Positions 10,955 to 21,733 of a DNA stretch of 64,000 bases are shown here, in pieces. The position numbers were made by a program, and so were the translations under genes. A model generated the notes under the pieces. It did not search any database. It was not told the origin of the DNA and worked only from the letters and a program-made list of their open reading frames with translations. The DNA comes from Leidyana gryllorum EB-2025a (lineage: Eukaryota; Apicomplexa), in contig JBLWGC010000047.1 of the NCBI GenBank assembly GCA_048772705.1, positions 1 through 64,000 of the forward strand, given 5' to 3'. The stretch's first letter is position 1; every line of letters begins with the position of its first letter.

Positions 10955-12723
10955 ATGTCTGAACTATCGCCATTGTTGTGGATTCCCATTCTGACTTTTC
11001 TCCCACTGCTCGAGGCTGCGAGATTACGCCAAGTGTGTAAAAATGTCAAGACTTGCGTCCACGACCTTTTGACGTATGAGCACATTGAACTCGACAATGT
11101 CGATGAGAATATCCTGAGTCAGTTCTCTTGGTGGGATGCACTAATTAAACGAACTGTGAGGAGTATTGTGTCCCTCAAATTAAGTTCCAACTATCGAGCT
11201 GACTTCAACATACCCCGGCCTGCTGTCCTCCATCTTTTGCAACGGATGTGCGAGTTGGGAGTCCCGCGACTGAGATCTGTGTCTCTCGCTCTTTCCTCAG
11301 CCATTGGGGAGGTATTTGAGTTCAATCTTCCACCCACTGTCACTGACCTGAACTTGTTGCATGTTGATGCCTGGCCGGCTGCTCTCCGCCGCATCAAGGC
11401 TCCCGGCATTAAAAAATTGAGTGTTAACAGTTTATCCCGTGACTGTGTGGAACACGAACTTCCAGATGATATAGCTGACGAGATCGAAGATGCCTTCGAG
11501 CTGAACAGCGGTCTTGCAGCTTTTGTGCACCCCGAATTGTCCGAAGGAGCTGTCGTGGTATGTCACAACAGAGATCAGGATGATTATCGCTACTTTGTCA
11601 ACGAGGCCGAGCTTGGGATTTTGCGCTCCCGAATGATTCCGTTTGTGTTTCCTATCTTTGATGTTAAATACTACAGCCTAATGAGGTGTGTTGCCTGAAC
11701 TTTGCTTAATGTTGAATTCATGATGTCAGAGGCAGCAATAAAGTGAAGAGTCATTTCACTAAATATGAGGACACCCTGAGGAAGAATTTCCCATCAGAAG
11801 TGGTGGAACACATTATGCAGATTCCAAATCTCCTTCTAGTTCGTGCTGGTTTATACACCCCGTCCAGAGCTTGGCTGGCCATAAGAAAGCATCGAGATCT
11901 CACACTGGTGCCCCACTGGGTGAAATATCTACCCATCGGCCGGGAGGCACCACGGTCTCAGACGAAGTCGAAGAAGAAGAAGAGAGGCAAGAAGGCCACT
12001 GATGTTGCCGTGCCGGTTCCTCTCGAGATCGACGAGATCGAGAGCACTGCGCTCCCACAACATGTCGAACAGTATCACAAGTGGCTGGAGAGACTGTCAG
12101 GAAGGTCAAAGCTAACTATATTGGGCTGTTTCGCTGACATTAATCAAGTTATGACAGTGTATCTCGCCCTGGTACATCGTCGATCCCAGGACAAGCTGGT
12201 CCGAACACTCCGTTGTTCCACAATAGCTCACTTTGCTTACCCTTGGAGCCAGGCGATCTGGGAAATGCACGCCGCGGAATACACGGACCGGACATTGAGA
12301 GACATGCTGCTATTTGCTCGCTGTAACGCCGAGATTGTTGACGACATATTGGGGCCAAACCGAGACACCAGCATTGACAAACACATATCAACCGTCATGC
12401 GACACACCCGCACAATCAATTACGAGCCCAAAAGTATTGGAAAGCTCAACGCGTGGCAACTGAGGTCGTTCAGTCGTTTGTATGGTCGGCTCATGTCACA
12501 CACGGAAGCCGATGGTACGTTGCCCCGTATGGAGCCGCCCACCAATTGCATTATCGGCCAAGTTAATTGGAGCGATCCTTGGATTCGCCGTTGTCTAATT
12601 GAAGAAGACAGGGAGACTCTGAATGATTGGAACATTCCAACCAGCTCATTGTTCGCCAGAGAAAGTTGTTCCAGAGGTGGTAGTGATTACCATTACGGCG
12701 ACTACGACTACTACGACTACTAA
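10955..12723 (+). CDS. F-box-like protein, tandem paralogue 3
   Basis: Exons 10955-11685 and 11730-12723 give about 574 residues. An AG six bases later also keeps frame, so the acceptor is uncertain by two codons. The N-terminus SELSPLLWIPILTFLPLLEA with LRQVCKNVK is the clearest F-box-like helix set of the three. The second exon holds FPSEVVEHIMQIP, matching paralogue 2. A Lys-rich stretch (KSKKKKRGKK) near the start of exon 2 could be a nuclear localisation signal. The protein ends in a Tyr/Asp/Gly tail (YGDYDYYDY) not seen in the others. Confidence 0.72.
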
Positions 12724-13971
12724 GCAACATTTGACTTTGCACCTTTCTGGACCAAACGAAATGTTACGTAGCGAAAAGTGGTTGATGAGTGTCTGAGGCA
12801 TCCAACATACGGCATTCGTTGCACTTGTTGTCAATCGAGTCGAGCAGTCACTGACCACTCGGGAAGATGAATCTGATGGGCTTAGCCGAGGTATGAGAAA
12901 GGACGACCGACAAGGGGGAGCATTCTTATAGGAACGAGTGGGCTACGTATCACTCTTCTCCTCGTCATCGCTCCACCATTGTAAATTGGTGTAGACTTCC
13001 TCATGTTTTGTAGTCCCGGCCAGCCCTGGCCGGCCGGGTCCGATCTAGATCCAGCCCGGAAATTGGGCCGCGTTTCTACCATCGAGCAGTCGGGGTTTTT
13101 GGGTGTTTTGACAGTGATCTATTTGGGTTCGTAAAAAAAGAACGTATTTGGAGCACCTTGGGTTCTAAGCTTGGTTGTATGACTCTATGTCTCCGGTTCC
13201 GGGCCAGCCGGCCCGGAGACACAGACACCCGCCGGACCGGTCCTGGGCCGGACGGCGACAATACGTGTCGCCGTTCTTATCACCTCAATTTTCCCCAATC
13301 TCTCTACGTAAACAACAGAGGAACGAAGGCGACGGGCTCTCCCGCCGTCCAGCTGCTCATAGGGCCCGATTGAATACAAGGTGGCTTTGTGGGACCGCCG
13401 TCTCAAGAGACGCATTGAGGTTTGGCTCGCGCGACTTTAGAGCTTATCTTCGAGCTCACATATGGGCGATACGCCATGGGCGGTCTTCAAACGGTGCTTG
13501 GTGGCGAGAAGACTTCAACAGACGCGCCGAGGCCGCGATACTGAGAGGCTTGTACTCTTCAGCAAACTTCAAGGAGATAAAATGCGACTCATTCGGCTCA
13601 CCATTGTAGAAGTTGATGTACTTGTGAACTCGAAAGCATGTCACCACTCAGCAGTCTCGAACCTTCACCGCTCCTCCACAAGTCACACTGAGGCTCGAGA
13701 CGCTGTCATCCTCGTGGTTTGAGTTGGTTGCAGAGTATTTCTGCTGAGACAGTGCGGTGGACTGAAGAACAGATCCCTTGAAGCACAGTCGCTGATTTTT
13801 TTACTCTTTTTCAGTGGTCATATGTGATGTCGTTGTGTCTGGTGTGTGCGGTGTATCCCTTGGCGTGTGGTATCTGGATAAAGTACCATCACTACCTTCT
13901 TCTGCTCCTCTCCTCTTTTTGGTATTCCTACCGAACAAGTATTCAACTGTCCCATTATTTACTCTAAGACC
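12724..13971. other. Intergenic region with GC-rich inverted repeats
   Basis: About 1.25 kb between F-box paralogue 3 and a small secreted protein. ORFs of up to 144 codons occur, but with no domain or splice logic. Two GC-rich blocks, about 13017-13061 and 13195-13253, are rich in GGCC/CCGG palindromes. A T-rich stretch and the sequence before 13972 probably contain the promoter of the next gene. Confidence 0.5.
13252..13274. repeat. Perfect 8-bp stem inverted repeat
   Basis: ACGGCGAC and GTCGCCGT flank a 7-nt loop. It follows a GGCC-rich palindromic block. It could be a transposon remnant end or a structured RNA element; nothing decides between them. Confidence 0.5.
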
Positions 13972-14211
13972 ATGCGTTTCTTGTATGCTCTGATCGCTCT
14001 TGTGTCATTCGCCACTGCTACCAATCTACGTGCGTCCTCAACCTCAACTGCCCTTTTCTATGTACGCGGAGAAACTAACGGACTCCAAGTCCCTCTGGAG
14101 CCGAAGGTCGAACACGAAGTGCGAGCACAGAGCTTGACAAACGGCCGAGTTGCCTTGAAGGAATTCATGAGGCGCCACCCTGATGGCAAGATCCACCATC
14201 ACCACTTCTGA
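13972..14211 (+). CDS. Small secreted protein with a C-terminal His cluster
   Basis: 79 residues, single exon. Residues 1-17 form a good signal peptide (MRFLYALIALVSFATAT). The mature part is short, has no cysteines and ends GKIHHHHF at the stop codon. No family is recognised. The four terminal histidines could bind metal or be pH-sensitive; that is inference. Small secreted proteins of this kind are common in parasitic protists, but nothing here shows host targeting, and there is no RxLR motif. Confidence 0.65.
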   Translation: MRFLYALIALVSFATATNLRASSTSTALFYVRGETNGLQVPLEPKVEHEVRAQSLTNGRVALKEFMRRHPDGKIHHHHF

Positions 14212-14411
14212 GGTCGACTCCCTCCGTGACTTGGAGTGAGAGGGAACACCGACACTACCGATTCACGCACGATGAATGAGTCTTGATCCCCCTCACTCTC
14301 CTGTTTATCTTTTTGGTAAATAAATGACTTACTCTTTGAAATTTCGAACTTGGAACTTGATTTGATGGCACAAACACAACTTGACAGCACGAAACACCCC
14401 TTGTTGCGCGT

Positions 14412-15479
14412 CTACTCTGAATCTGCCGGCGCAGCTAAGTAAGGCTCTTCAATGCTTATCTCCGTGGGGTCCACATCTATTGCACCGTCCACGACATCGC
14501 TGAGTTCTTCCCTATCCCAACTTGTCAACTGTATGTGATCTGGATATATAGTGGAGGGTCGGAATCTGCCCTTGGTGATCACAGGAGGCGACTTGACAGT
14601 CAGCAATTCTTTCAGATTGACACCAGCGTTGAGGAGGTTGGAGTTGAGGGCCATGGGGCTAATCATAGCGTCGACCGCATGTCTAAAAGCGTTGATGTGT
14701 TTCAATATCCCTCGTTGATATCCAATCAAAGTTGCCAGTCTCTCTGAGCGCAGGAGCGCAGGAGGGGCGCAAGCCTGCCACTGGAGCCCTCTCGACTTGT
14801 CTCTGCTAAAAGTGGTTCTGTAATCCTCAGCGTAGTCCTCGTAGATCTCGGTGTAATTCAGCCGATCCATACGTTCCTGTTCCACCACTGGGGTGAGCCA
14901 GTCAGGACACTGAACACACAGATTGCCCATTGACATGGACTTGATGAATCCCTTGGGACATTTTGAAGTAGTCACGCCTCTGACCAGCGACAACAGACAG
15001 GTTGGTACTTTTCGAGCTTCCGGCTGCTGATCCCAGGCCTTGTGGTCACACATGACGCGATAAAGCAATCCCCGGTTGGCCATCGCGATCTCCAGCAACG
15101 ATAAAGACAAAAGCTCTCCTGACGCCGCTTTGTGGAGCTCCCCCGGCGGCGTGCAGACTTCGGTGGCATCCTGCTCTCCCAAACGGGCATAGTTTGCGGC
15201 AGCAAATTTGCCCGTCTTCTTCCCCCAAACGACGGGTCTGCCAGAATCACCTGTGATTTCGGGCAATTCTACTCGTCCAGTGAAGATTTGACTGAATCTT
15301 CCCGATTTGACGAATTCGTCAACAACTTCATCATCTGTTGTGTTGTTGCCGAGTTTGTTTCGCGGAACTGCCGGCGCATCTGAGTCAACCGTTCTCAAAC
15401 CCCGAGAAATGGTTCGTACTGCGGATATAGTTGGACACCATGAACCCAAAAGGCCTAATATGAGAAGAAACCGGGCCAT
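14412..15479 (-). CDS. Predicted secreted protein, unknown family (B of a tight pair)
   Basis: 355 residues from the ATG at 15479, chosen because it begins a good signal peptide (MARFLLILGLLGSWCPTISA). The frame is open further upstream but without another sensible start. The mature protein has about eight cysteines, including KCPKG and LCVQCPDW, and an acidic C-terminus. No recognised domain. Its ATG lies 2 nt after the stop of the preceding same-strand gene (15482-16111). The two may be a dicistronic pair or, alternatively, exons of one gene: a GTATGC donor near the end of the upstream ORF and a CCGCAG acceptor after the signal-peptide codons would join the frames. Confidence 0.6.
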   Translation of the reverse strand: MARFLLILGLLGSWCPTISAVRTISRGLRTVDSDAPAVPRNKLGNNTTDDEVVDEFVKSGRFSQIFTGRVELPEITGDSGRPVVWGKKTGKFAAANYARLGEQDATEVCTPPGELHKAASGELLSLSLLEIAMANRGLLYRVMCDHKAWDQQPEARKVPTCLLSLVRGVTTSKCPKGFIKSMSMGNLCVQCPDWLTPVVEQERMDRLNYTEIYEDYAEDYRTTFSRDKSRGLQWQACAPPALLRSERLATLIGYQRGILKHINAFRHAVDAMISPMALNSNLLNAGVNLKELLTVKSPPVITKGRFRPSTIYPDHIQLTSWDREELSDVVDGAIDVDPTEISIEEPYLAAPADSE

Positions 15480-15481
15480 CC

Positions 15482-16111
15482 TCACAAGGCATGCATACAT
15501 GCAATCGAGAACAGAATCATTGAAGACAATGTAAGTGTAATAGTCGACGAAACCCCCGCGACCATGGGTTGAGCCAGCTGGGAGGCGAGCGCAGCTTGTT
15601 GGTTCAGAGCCAACTCCCCGGCAGCCAGTGGGATCTCTTCCACAACGCAAACACGATACTTCTTGGCAAATTTCGTCTCAGTCAACCTCCACTCCATATT
15701 GGTAATCCCTGGCCGGAACGACTCACTCCCGGGACATTCCGCTTTGATTAGTGCCTTTCCGACGAACTTGATATAGTTCTTCACTTTGCAGTACGCACAA
15801 GGAGCGTGAAGAGCCAGAGGGTCACACACACCCGGATTCTTCTTGTAAAAGGAACACAATACCATACCTCTAACCCTCTCTTCGGGCATCTGTGCCAAGA
15901 TATCCCAATGCTTCTTGCGAGCACCGTACGCCAGCTCTGGAGCTCTCAGAGCGTTCGCATCGGCAGACGCACTCGACCCACTGGAGGAATCCAAAGAACC
16001 GCTCGCGCGGTTTGTGTCACGGGCGTCTCCGTACGAAATCGAGCATGAACAGAACAACCAGAACAGCAGCACGATGCTTAACCACCCCGGCTTGGGTATC
16101 CGATGTCGCAT
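15482..16111 (-). CDS. Predicted secreted, possibly GPI-anchored cysteine-containing protein (A of a tight pair)
   Basis: 209 residues from the ATG at 16111; the frame extends slightly upstream but only to a GTG. The N-terminus is signal-like (WLSIVLLFWLFCSCSISYG). It is followed by a Ser-rich linker and a cysteine-containing domain with VLCSFYKKN, VCDPL and CAYCKVKNY. The C-terminus is a hydrophobic tail (ITLTLSSMILFSIACMHAL) that could be a GPI signal or a membrane anchor. No family recognised. It starts 27 bp after the stop of the helicase gene on the same strand. Confidence 0.6.
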   Translation of the reverse strand: MRHRIPKPGWLSIVLLFWLFCSCSISYGDARDTNRASGSLDSSSGSSASADANALRAPELAYGARKKHWDILAQMPEERVRGMVLCSFYKKNPGVCDPLALHAPCAYCKVKNYIKFVGKALIKAECPGSESFRPGITNMEWRLTETKFAKKYRVCVVEEIPLAAGELALNQQAALASQLAQPMVAGVSSTITLTLSSMILFSIACMHAL

Positions 16112-16138
16112 GCTGGAACAACAGACGACATGCACGCT

Positions 16139-19100
16139 TCATTGACTGAGGAAGCTTGTGAGGTTTGATTGTTTCAAAACGGGTTTATCGTCGGGCCCAC
16201 TGAATCGCAGTGGCTCCGGCTCGTCATCGGCTGTGATGAGAATGCTCTCTCTCTTATCAATCACTTTTCCTCCTGCAGGTATCTGTTGTCGCCAACCAAC
16301 CTTTTTGTTGGTCTCGCCAATGTCGTCTCTAAAATCCTCTTGAACACCGTTAAGACTCGAGGTGATTCCAGCCCATTTCCGCTGCAATATACCCCATACA
16401 GTCTCGTCCAGAGTACGCTGTGTGAACAGAGAGAGGCACATATATGACTCAGACACACAAATTTGCGGCTTACCTCTGCGACGCAATAGTGGATATTGAT
16501 CGTTGAGTACGTAGTTCCTATCCTGTGGCAACGGTCCTCGGCTTGTAAAATCTGTCCAGGGACCCAATAGAGCTCAGCAAATACAGCCGTGCCAGCAGCC
16601 GTCATGTTGAGTCCATGTCCACAGGCAGTTATCGACAGAATGGCCACCCGACAATTTTCATCGGTTTGGAAGCGCTTGACCAGCCCTTCTCTGTGACTTT
16701 GTGGTGTCTGTCCATCAACCCGAATATAGGGCACTTCGCCCTTCTTGAGACGCTCCTCCAAACTGTTCATTACTATTCGATGATGCGCGAATACGATAAA
16801 CTTGTGTTCCACTTGCAACAAGTAATCCACATAGTCACAAACACCCTCGGCCTTCGCCTCCCCAGTCTTTCGGAAGAGTTGAGAGATCAGACTTTGTCCT
16901 GTCCCTCCTTCATTCTCATCTTCCTCATCCACAAATCCACACAGTGTAGACTGTGCAATTTCTCGACACGCCTTTCCGGCTTCAATTGCGGCCATCTTGG
17001 CCATAATCTCCTTCAAGGCGGCACTGCTGATCTCCACAGGTACTTTGGACCTCAGCTTGGGTGGCAGTTCGCGCTGAACATCTTTCTTCAACCGACGTAT
17101 CATAACCGTTGATGTCAGCAGTACATTGAGTTCGTCCGGCAACCGACTCCCATAGTACTCTTTCTTGCGGGACCAGGGATTCTGTCTGACCTCACAATAT
17201 CTCGAGGCAAAGTCATCAGATTTAGCAAAGTCGGGCATCTATAGAAAGCAACCTCACACTCCCCATTGACTCCTGCAAAACTCACCAAAGCAACGACCTG
17301 TTGATACAACTCTGACGGCTTGTTGAGAGCGGGGGTACCCGAGAGTAGCAGGGCGCGATTGGCGCTCTGCAACAACGGTACAATCTGTAGTTGAGACAAT
17401 ATACTCCAGAAGATAGGGTCTTCGAAAGCTTACAATCTGAGATCGTTTGGCTTGGGCAGATTTGAGATAGTGCGACTCATCGCACACAACGATCTTAAAT
17501 CCCGAATGAAGCGACGGCATCTTCACCAACAACTCATAGGATGTGACTATTATCTTAGCCGAAGGCGGGATTGGCGTTTTACCGTTCCTTATTACGATCA
17601 ACTGAGAGACCGAGGATGGAACATGGTGAATTCCGGGCTGTATAATCTCAATCACTCACCTCCTCCGCGGGAGACGTAAAGTAATGATTCAACCATTGTA
17701 GCGCTTGATCCTTCCACTGGAAACGACTATTGATTATCAACTTGATTGGTCTGGTCAATCGACTCACATTGAACTCGGACACACTACCAGAGCCGGCCAC
17801 TCGGAGCGGTAGACAGCGATGATACTCAAAGCTCCGAGCGTCTTTCCGAGACCCATTTCGTCCCCAATCAGTACTCGGCCATTGCGGGCGAGGGCAAAGT
17901 CGAGAGCCTCACGCTGGGAAAGGATGTCTCAGAAACATGAGGCCAGCCGTACCTGAAAGGGTTTGAGAGCACCAGCCAAGCGCGGACCAATGAGGGTGTC
18001 GGAGTCGGGCTTAAGCGCCAGAGTTCGAGGAGAGGTCTGACGGAGCAGTAGATTGGCGCACTTCAACTTCAACTTGAGTGTGGGTGCGAAGTTTATAAAG
18101 CTCGGGAAAGCCCTCAGGACAAAGCCCGGGATGCCGACGACGCCAGCCAGCTTTGGATTGACTACCTAATACCGCCATGATCTGACAGGAGACAGCCTGC
18201 GCGATGCACAAGTCTCACCTGCCGGATGGCCTCGAGCAGGGCCGGATACTCCTGGGCATCAACCAGTATCCCTTGGATGGGCTTCTCGGGGAGTTTCCGA
18301 GAGCGATGTTGCTAAAGACAGATCGAGAAGTGCCGGGAAGAAGAGTATTCCTTCTCACGTTGACAACAGCGAATAGTTCAACTGGCAAGAAGGTACTCAG
18401 ACTTTTACGCGAGCCTTTGCCCACGCGTTCGGCTTGTATCTACACTGTGTAAGAACTCAGGCAAGCATGAGCTTACACGGAAGTGAGTTGAAGTACACAA
18501 TTCGAAGATCAACGAGCCTTCAAAGGTGCTCAGGGGTTTGTTCACGCAGAGTTCCAAAGAGTCGGGTAAGTGTCGTGTGGGGGGACTCCGTGCGGTGATG
18601 CGGGTTGGAGAAGTGGAAGTGGCCGGAGAAAGGCCTTCAGACAATGGATCTCGTTTGGAGCCCGATACTGCGTCGTCGACATCAGCTGTCCAACCAAAGG
18701 ATGCCATGAGATCATTGGATGGAAGAGGACGGCCACGGCCCCTGCCCTTTTCCTCGGCGGTTTGCAAGGCGGCGTAGGCCAGGTCCTCTTTGGTCACTAA
18801 GTCGTCCTCACCGTCGTCTTCCTGCAGACCATTGGCTAACTCATCAGTGTGGAAAGTGTCAAATCCATCGTCAAGCCAACGCTCGAAACGGTTCCGTTTA
18901 GGGGCTGACTGATGATCATGGAGCTGGTCCTCCAGATCCTCCCAGGGACCCTGTTTCCGTTTTCGTCTGGAAGGAGGGGCTGGGGGTGCGTCAAATGCAA
19001 TGCAAGTGGAACTAGCACCACCGTGGTGTGCGGCCAACTGACGTTCGATCTTCTTGTTCTCCTGATTGGCCACACCACCGGGCTGAGCAACACCTTTGGT

Positions 19101-19241
19101 CTGTAGCCACGTGCGAAACTCGCCCATGGCACCAGACGCGCCGTCCAGCCCCAGCACCCATTGGCAGTACTTTAGGTCCTCCTTGAGGATCGTCTGATAG
19201 GTTTTGCCTCTATGCTTTCCAAGGGGGAGAGTTTCTGACAT
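16139..19241 (-). CDS. SMARCAL1-like: SMARCAL1/HARP-like SNF2 annealing helicase
   Basis: Ten exons: 19241-18477, 18439-18359, 18311-18219, 18165-17953, 17913-17768, 17726-17660, 17601-17434, 17384-17286, 17238-16474, 16417-16139. They give 891 residues with every join in frame; introns are 37-58 nt. The N-terminus has a GKHRGKTYQ...YCQWVLG module like the C-terminal domain of ExoX-type nucleases. The SNF2 core shows motif I (GDEMGLGKT), [20 protein letters not shown] (motif II), LLLSGTPA (motif III) and the helicase C part (ADRCHRIG-like segment [10 protein letters not shown]). Family members (SMARCAL1, ZRANB3) reverse stalled replication forks in the nucleus. The last residues, QSNLTSFL, resemble a PIP box for PCNA. 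Human SMARCAL1 is of similar length. Confidence 0.9.
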
Positions 19242-19348
19242 TTTGATTCGAGAAACGAAACGAAGAACGTGAGTGTGAACAAAAGAAACAATTTTGCTGA
19301 AGGCCGGGTCACTCTTGGCCAATTGGTTACACAGCACTAAGCAGCAAT
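19242..19348. promoter_or_regulatory. Divergent intergenic promoter region
   Basis: 107 bp between the start codons of the helicase (minus) and the PP2C gene (plus). Both promoters and 5' leaders must fit here or overlap. No TATA box is evident. Confidence 0.5.
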
Positions 19349-21733
19349 ATGGGTGTTTATCTTTCCAAGGCCAACACCACTAAGGAGTCAGAAGATGGGG
19401 GTGATGCAGTGCAGAATTGCACCAGGTATGGGGTGTCAGCCATGCAAGGTTGGCGGCAGGGTATGGAAGATGCCCACATTACAAAACCTCTCATTGCGCC
19501 TGTGACGGACCTTCTGAATCGGGAAGTCAGTCTCTATGGTGTCTTCGATGGCCATGGTGGTGCTACTGTGTCTCAATGGATAGCAAGACATATGGAGTCA
19601 ATCTTAACTGAGTCGGTGAACAATGCGAGAGCAGCTCTCAGGGAAAAAGAGCCCGAGGTGTTGGAGAAGAGGTACGGTACTCTCTCCTCCCAACTGTCAA
19701 ATAGGCTGTTACTACCAGCGAGTTGCCAGCAGACATTATCGTGTTGTGCGAGGCGTTGCAAATGTGTTTCTTGAAGCTCGATGCGGATATGCAATCGGCT
19801 GAGAACCGAGAGGAGATAAAAGAAATCTTCCTGGTAATGTGACCGTCAACTTGTTGACCTGTGTGTGCAGTGTTTGCTGTGTGTGTAATTCAATCCCGTA
19901 TGAAAGCCCATCCATGGGCAACTGTATCATTCATTGTGTCTTCACCGCCCCCTCCCGACCACCTCTTGCGTGGGGAGAACAATTATAATCGTCGCCCGCC
20001 CCACCCTGTCTCCCACCACATTGTCGCTGCAATGTTAGCGTTCCCCGCCTTGAGCAACGTGCTGACTTTGATAATCTTTGTGTAAGCAGACCACGCAGTC
20101 TAAGGCTAAAGAGGAGGAGCCAGATAACGGGGACGAGATCAACCAACCGTACAAGACACTGCTGTCTATGTCCAACAACCCTCGCACTTTACTCCAAGCC
20201 TTGCTGATAGGATCTGGCAACAGGTCGCCCACCATCAGAATGGTTGAACAGGACGGCGAGCAATATTTCCAAATTAATCCGCCAGCTGACGACGAAGAAG
20301 ATGAGGAACAAAGGTTCAAAGAAGACGAAGAGAAGGTTTCTGAAAGCGAACCTGAGAAAGAGAAGAGCGACTCTGCTGAACAGTCAGCCAGCTCTCCCGC
20401 CCCCCATCAAGGCGCTACTCACAACGCCCCCGCCGAGGGTGTCGAGTCAACTCCTCCCACGGTACCAGCTGATCCAGCCCTGATTGCGGAAGAGGTGCCC
20501 GCGGCTGTTTCGGCTGTACCGCATGTTGATGTGGTGGAAGACGCTGACGAGGTGGAACCCCGGTCCGCTGAAGAAGCCAGCATGCTCAGCCGTAACACAT
20601 TGCCCGCCTGGGCTCCGGAGACCACAGGCGCTGCGGCAATCGTGGCCGCGGTGGTGGGCGGAGATCAACCATACCTCATCACTGCCAATGCGGGAGATTC
20701 TCGATGCGTTCTCTGTCGCGGTGGCACTGCTATTGGGATGTCACTTGATCATAAACCTCACCTACCAGGAGAACTGGACAGGATCACCAAGGCTGGTGGC
20801 GCGGTAAGTACTTGGTGACTCGAGACCACACTCTACCAAACATTCGTCTCTGTCGCACAGGTTCTGGCAGGTCGTGTGGACGGAAATTTGAATCTGTCCC
20901 GTACCATCGGCGACCTTTATTATAAGGGCAACACCAAGCTCGGCCCCGAGGAGCAAAAGGTACAACACTTCAAATTATCCTTGCATCCGAACTTTCATCA
21001 CCCTCCCCTGCAGATTACTGCTTTCCCGGATGTGAGGGTTATTCCACTCAACAAAGAAGACGAGTTCGTTATACTCGCCTGTGATGGCATTTGGTACGTT
21101 ACTCTCTCCTCCATCTAGCAGACACTTTCTCTCTCTTCCAGGGATTGTGTCTCGAACGAGGAAGCCGTCAAGTTTGTTCGCGAACGCCTCGGCCCCAGTC
21201 CAGGTGGGTTCACCTTCGACCCCGTCGCTCGTCTTACACCCGGTTCTTTTCTCACAGATGAGACCAAGCTATCGAAGATATGCGAGGAGTTGTGCGACTT
21301 CTGTTTGGCAGACAGTGAGTGGCATTTGGTTTGGAGGACCGTTTGTGGAACTTTTATCGTTGCAGACCCAATGAATAGTGATGGGGGTATCGGATGCGAT
21401 AACATGACTTGCATCATTGTGGTAAGGAGAGCTACTTACTGTACCTGCGTGCGTGTGTCAGTGTGTGTTTGTGTGGTGTGTAATGGGTCATCAATGCTTT
21501 TGTGCTTTGTTGTCTGTGTGCCACCTCTGAGCTGCTTCTTGGTTGCGTCTGTATTCTCGGTACCTTAATGATCGATGTTTGTTTGGCTTCAGTTGCTGAA
21601 CCGTCGCTTGCGCGACCAGGGGGTTGAATCTGCAACGATGGGTCTGAAGCTGTACGAGTCGCCGCTGAGCAACCAGACTGGCACGACTGAGTCGACTGAC
21701 ACTAAAGTGACGGACGCCGCTGTAGAAGTCTGA
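19349..21733 (+). CDS. PP2C-family Ser/Thr phosphatase with acidic insert
   Basis: Nine exons: 19349-19671, 19719-19833, 20090-20803, 20861-20959, 21014-21093, 21142-21203, 21258-21314, 21366-21421, 21593-21733. They give about 548 residues. The exon 3 start may be 20099 instead. Mn/Mg-dependent phosphatase motifs are all present: [63 protein letters not shown] and GGIGCDNMT. The metal-binding Asp residues lie in these blocks. MGVYLSK at the N-terminus fits N-myristoylation, suggesting membrane attachment. A ~150-residue acidic, Glu/Ser/Pro-rich insert splits the domain between the first and second halves. Intron 2 is long for this genome (about 256 nt). Confidence 0.93.

Noticed and set aside
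13175-13609. 144-codon ORF in the GC-rich spacer
   Set aside because: No domain, an Arg/Pro-rich composition explained by GC content, and it crosses the palindromic blocks.
17254-17655. Separate small genes in the helicase region
   Set aside because: The frames join through GT-AG introns into one SNF2 protein that matches SMARCAL1 block by block.
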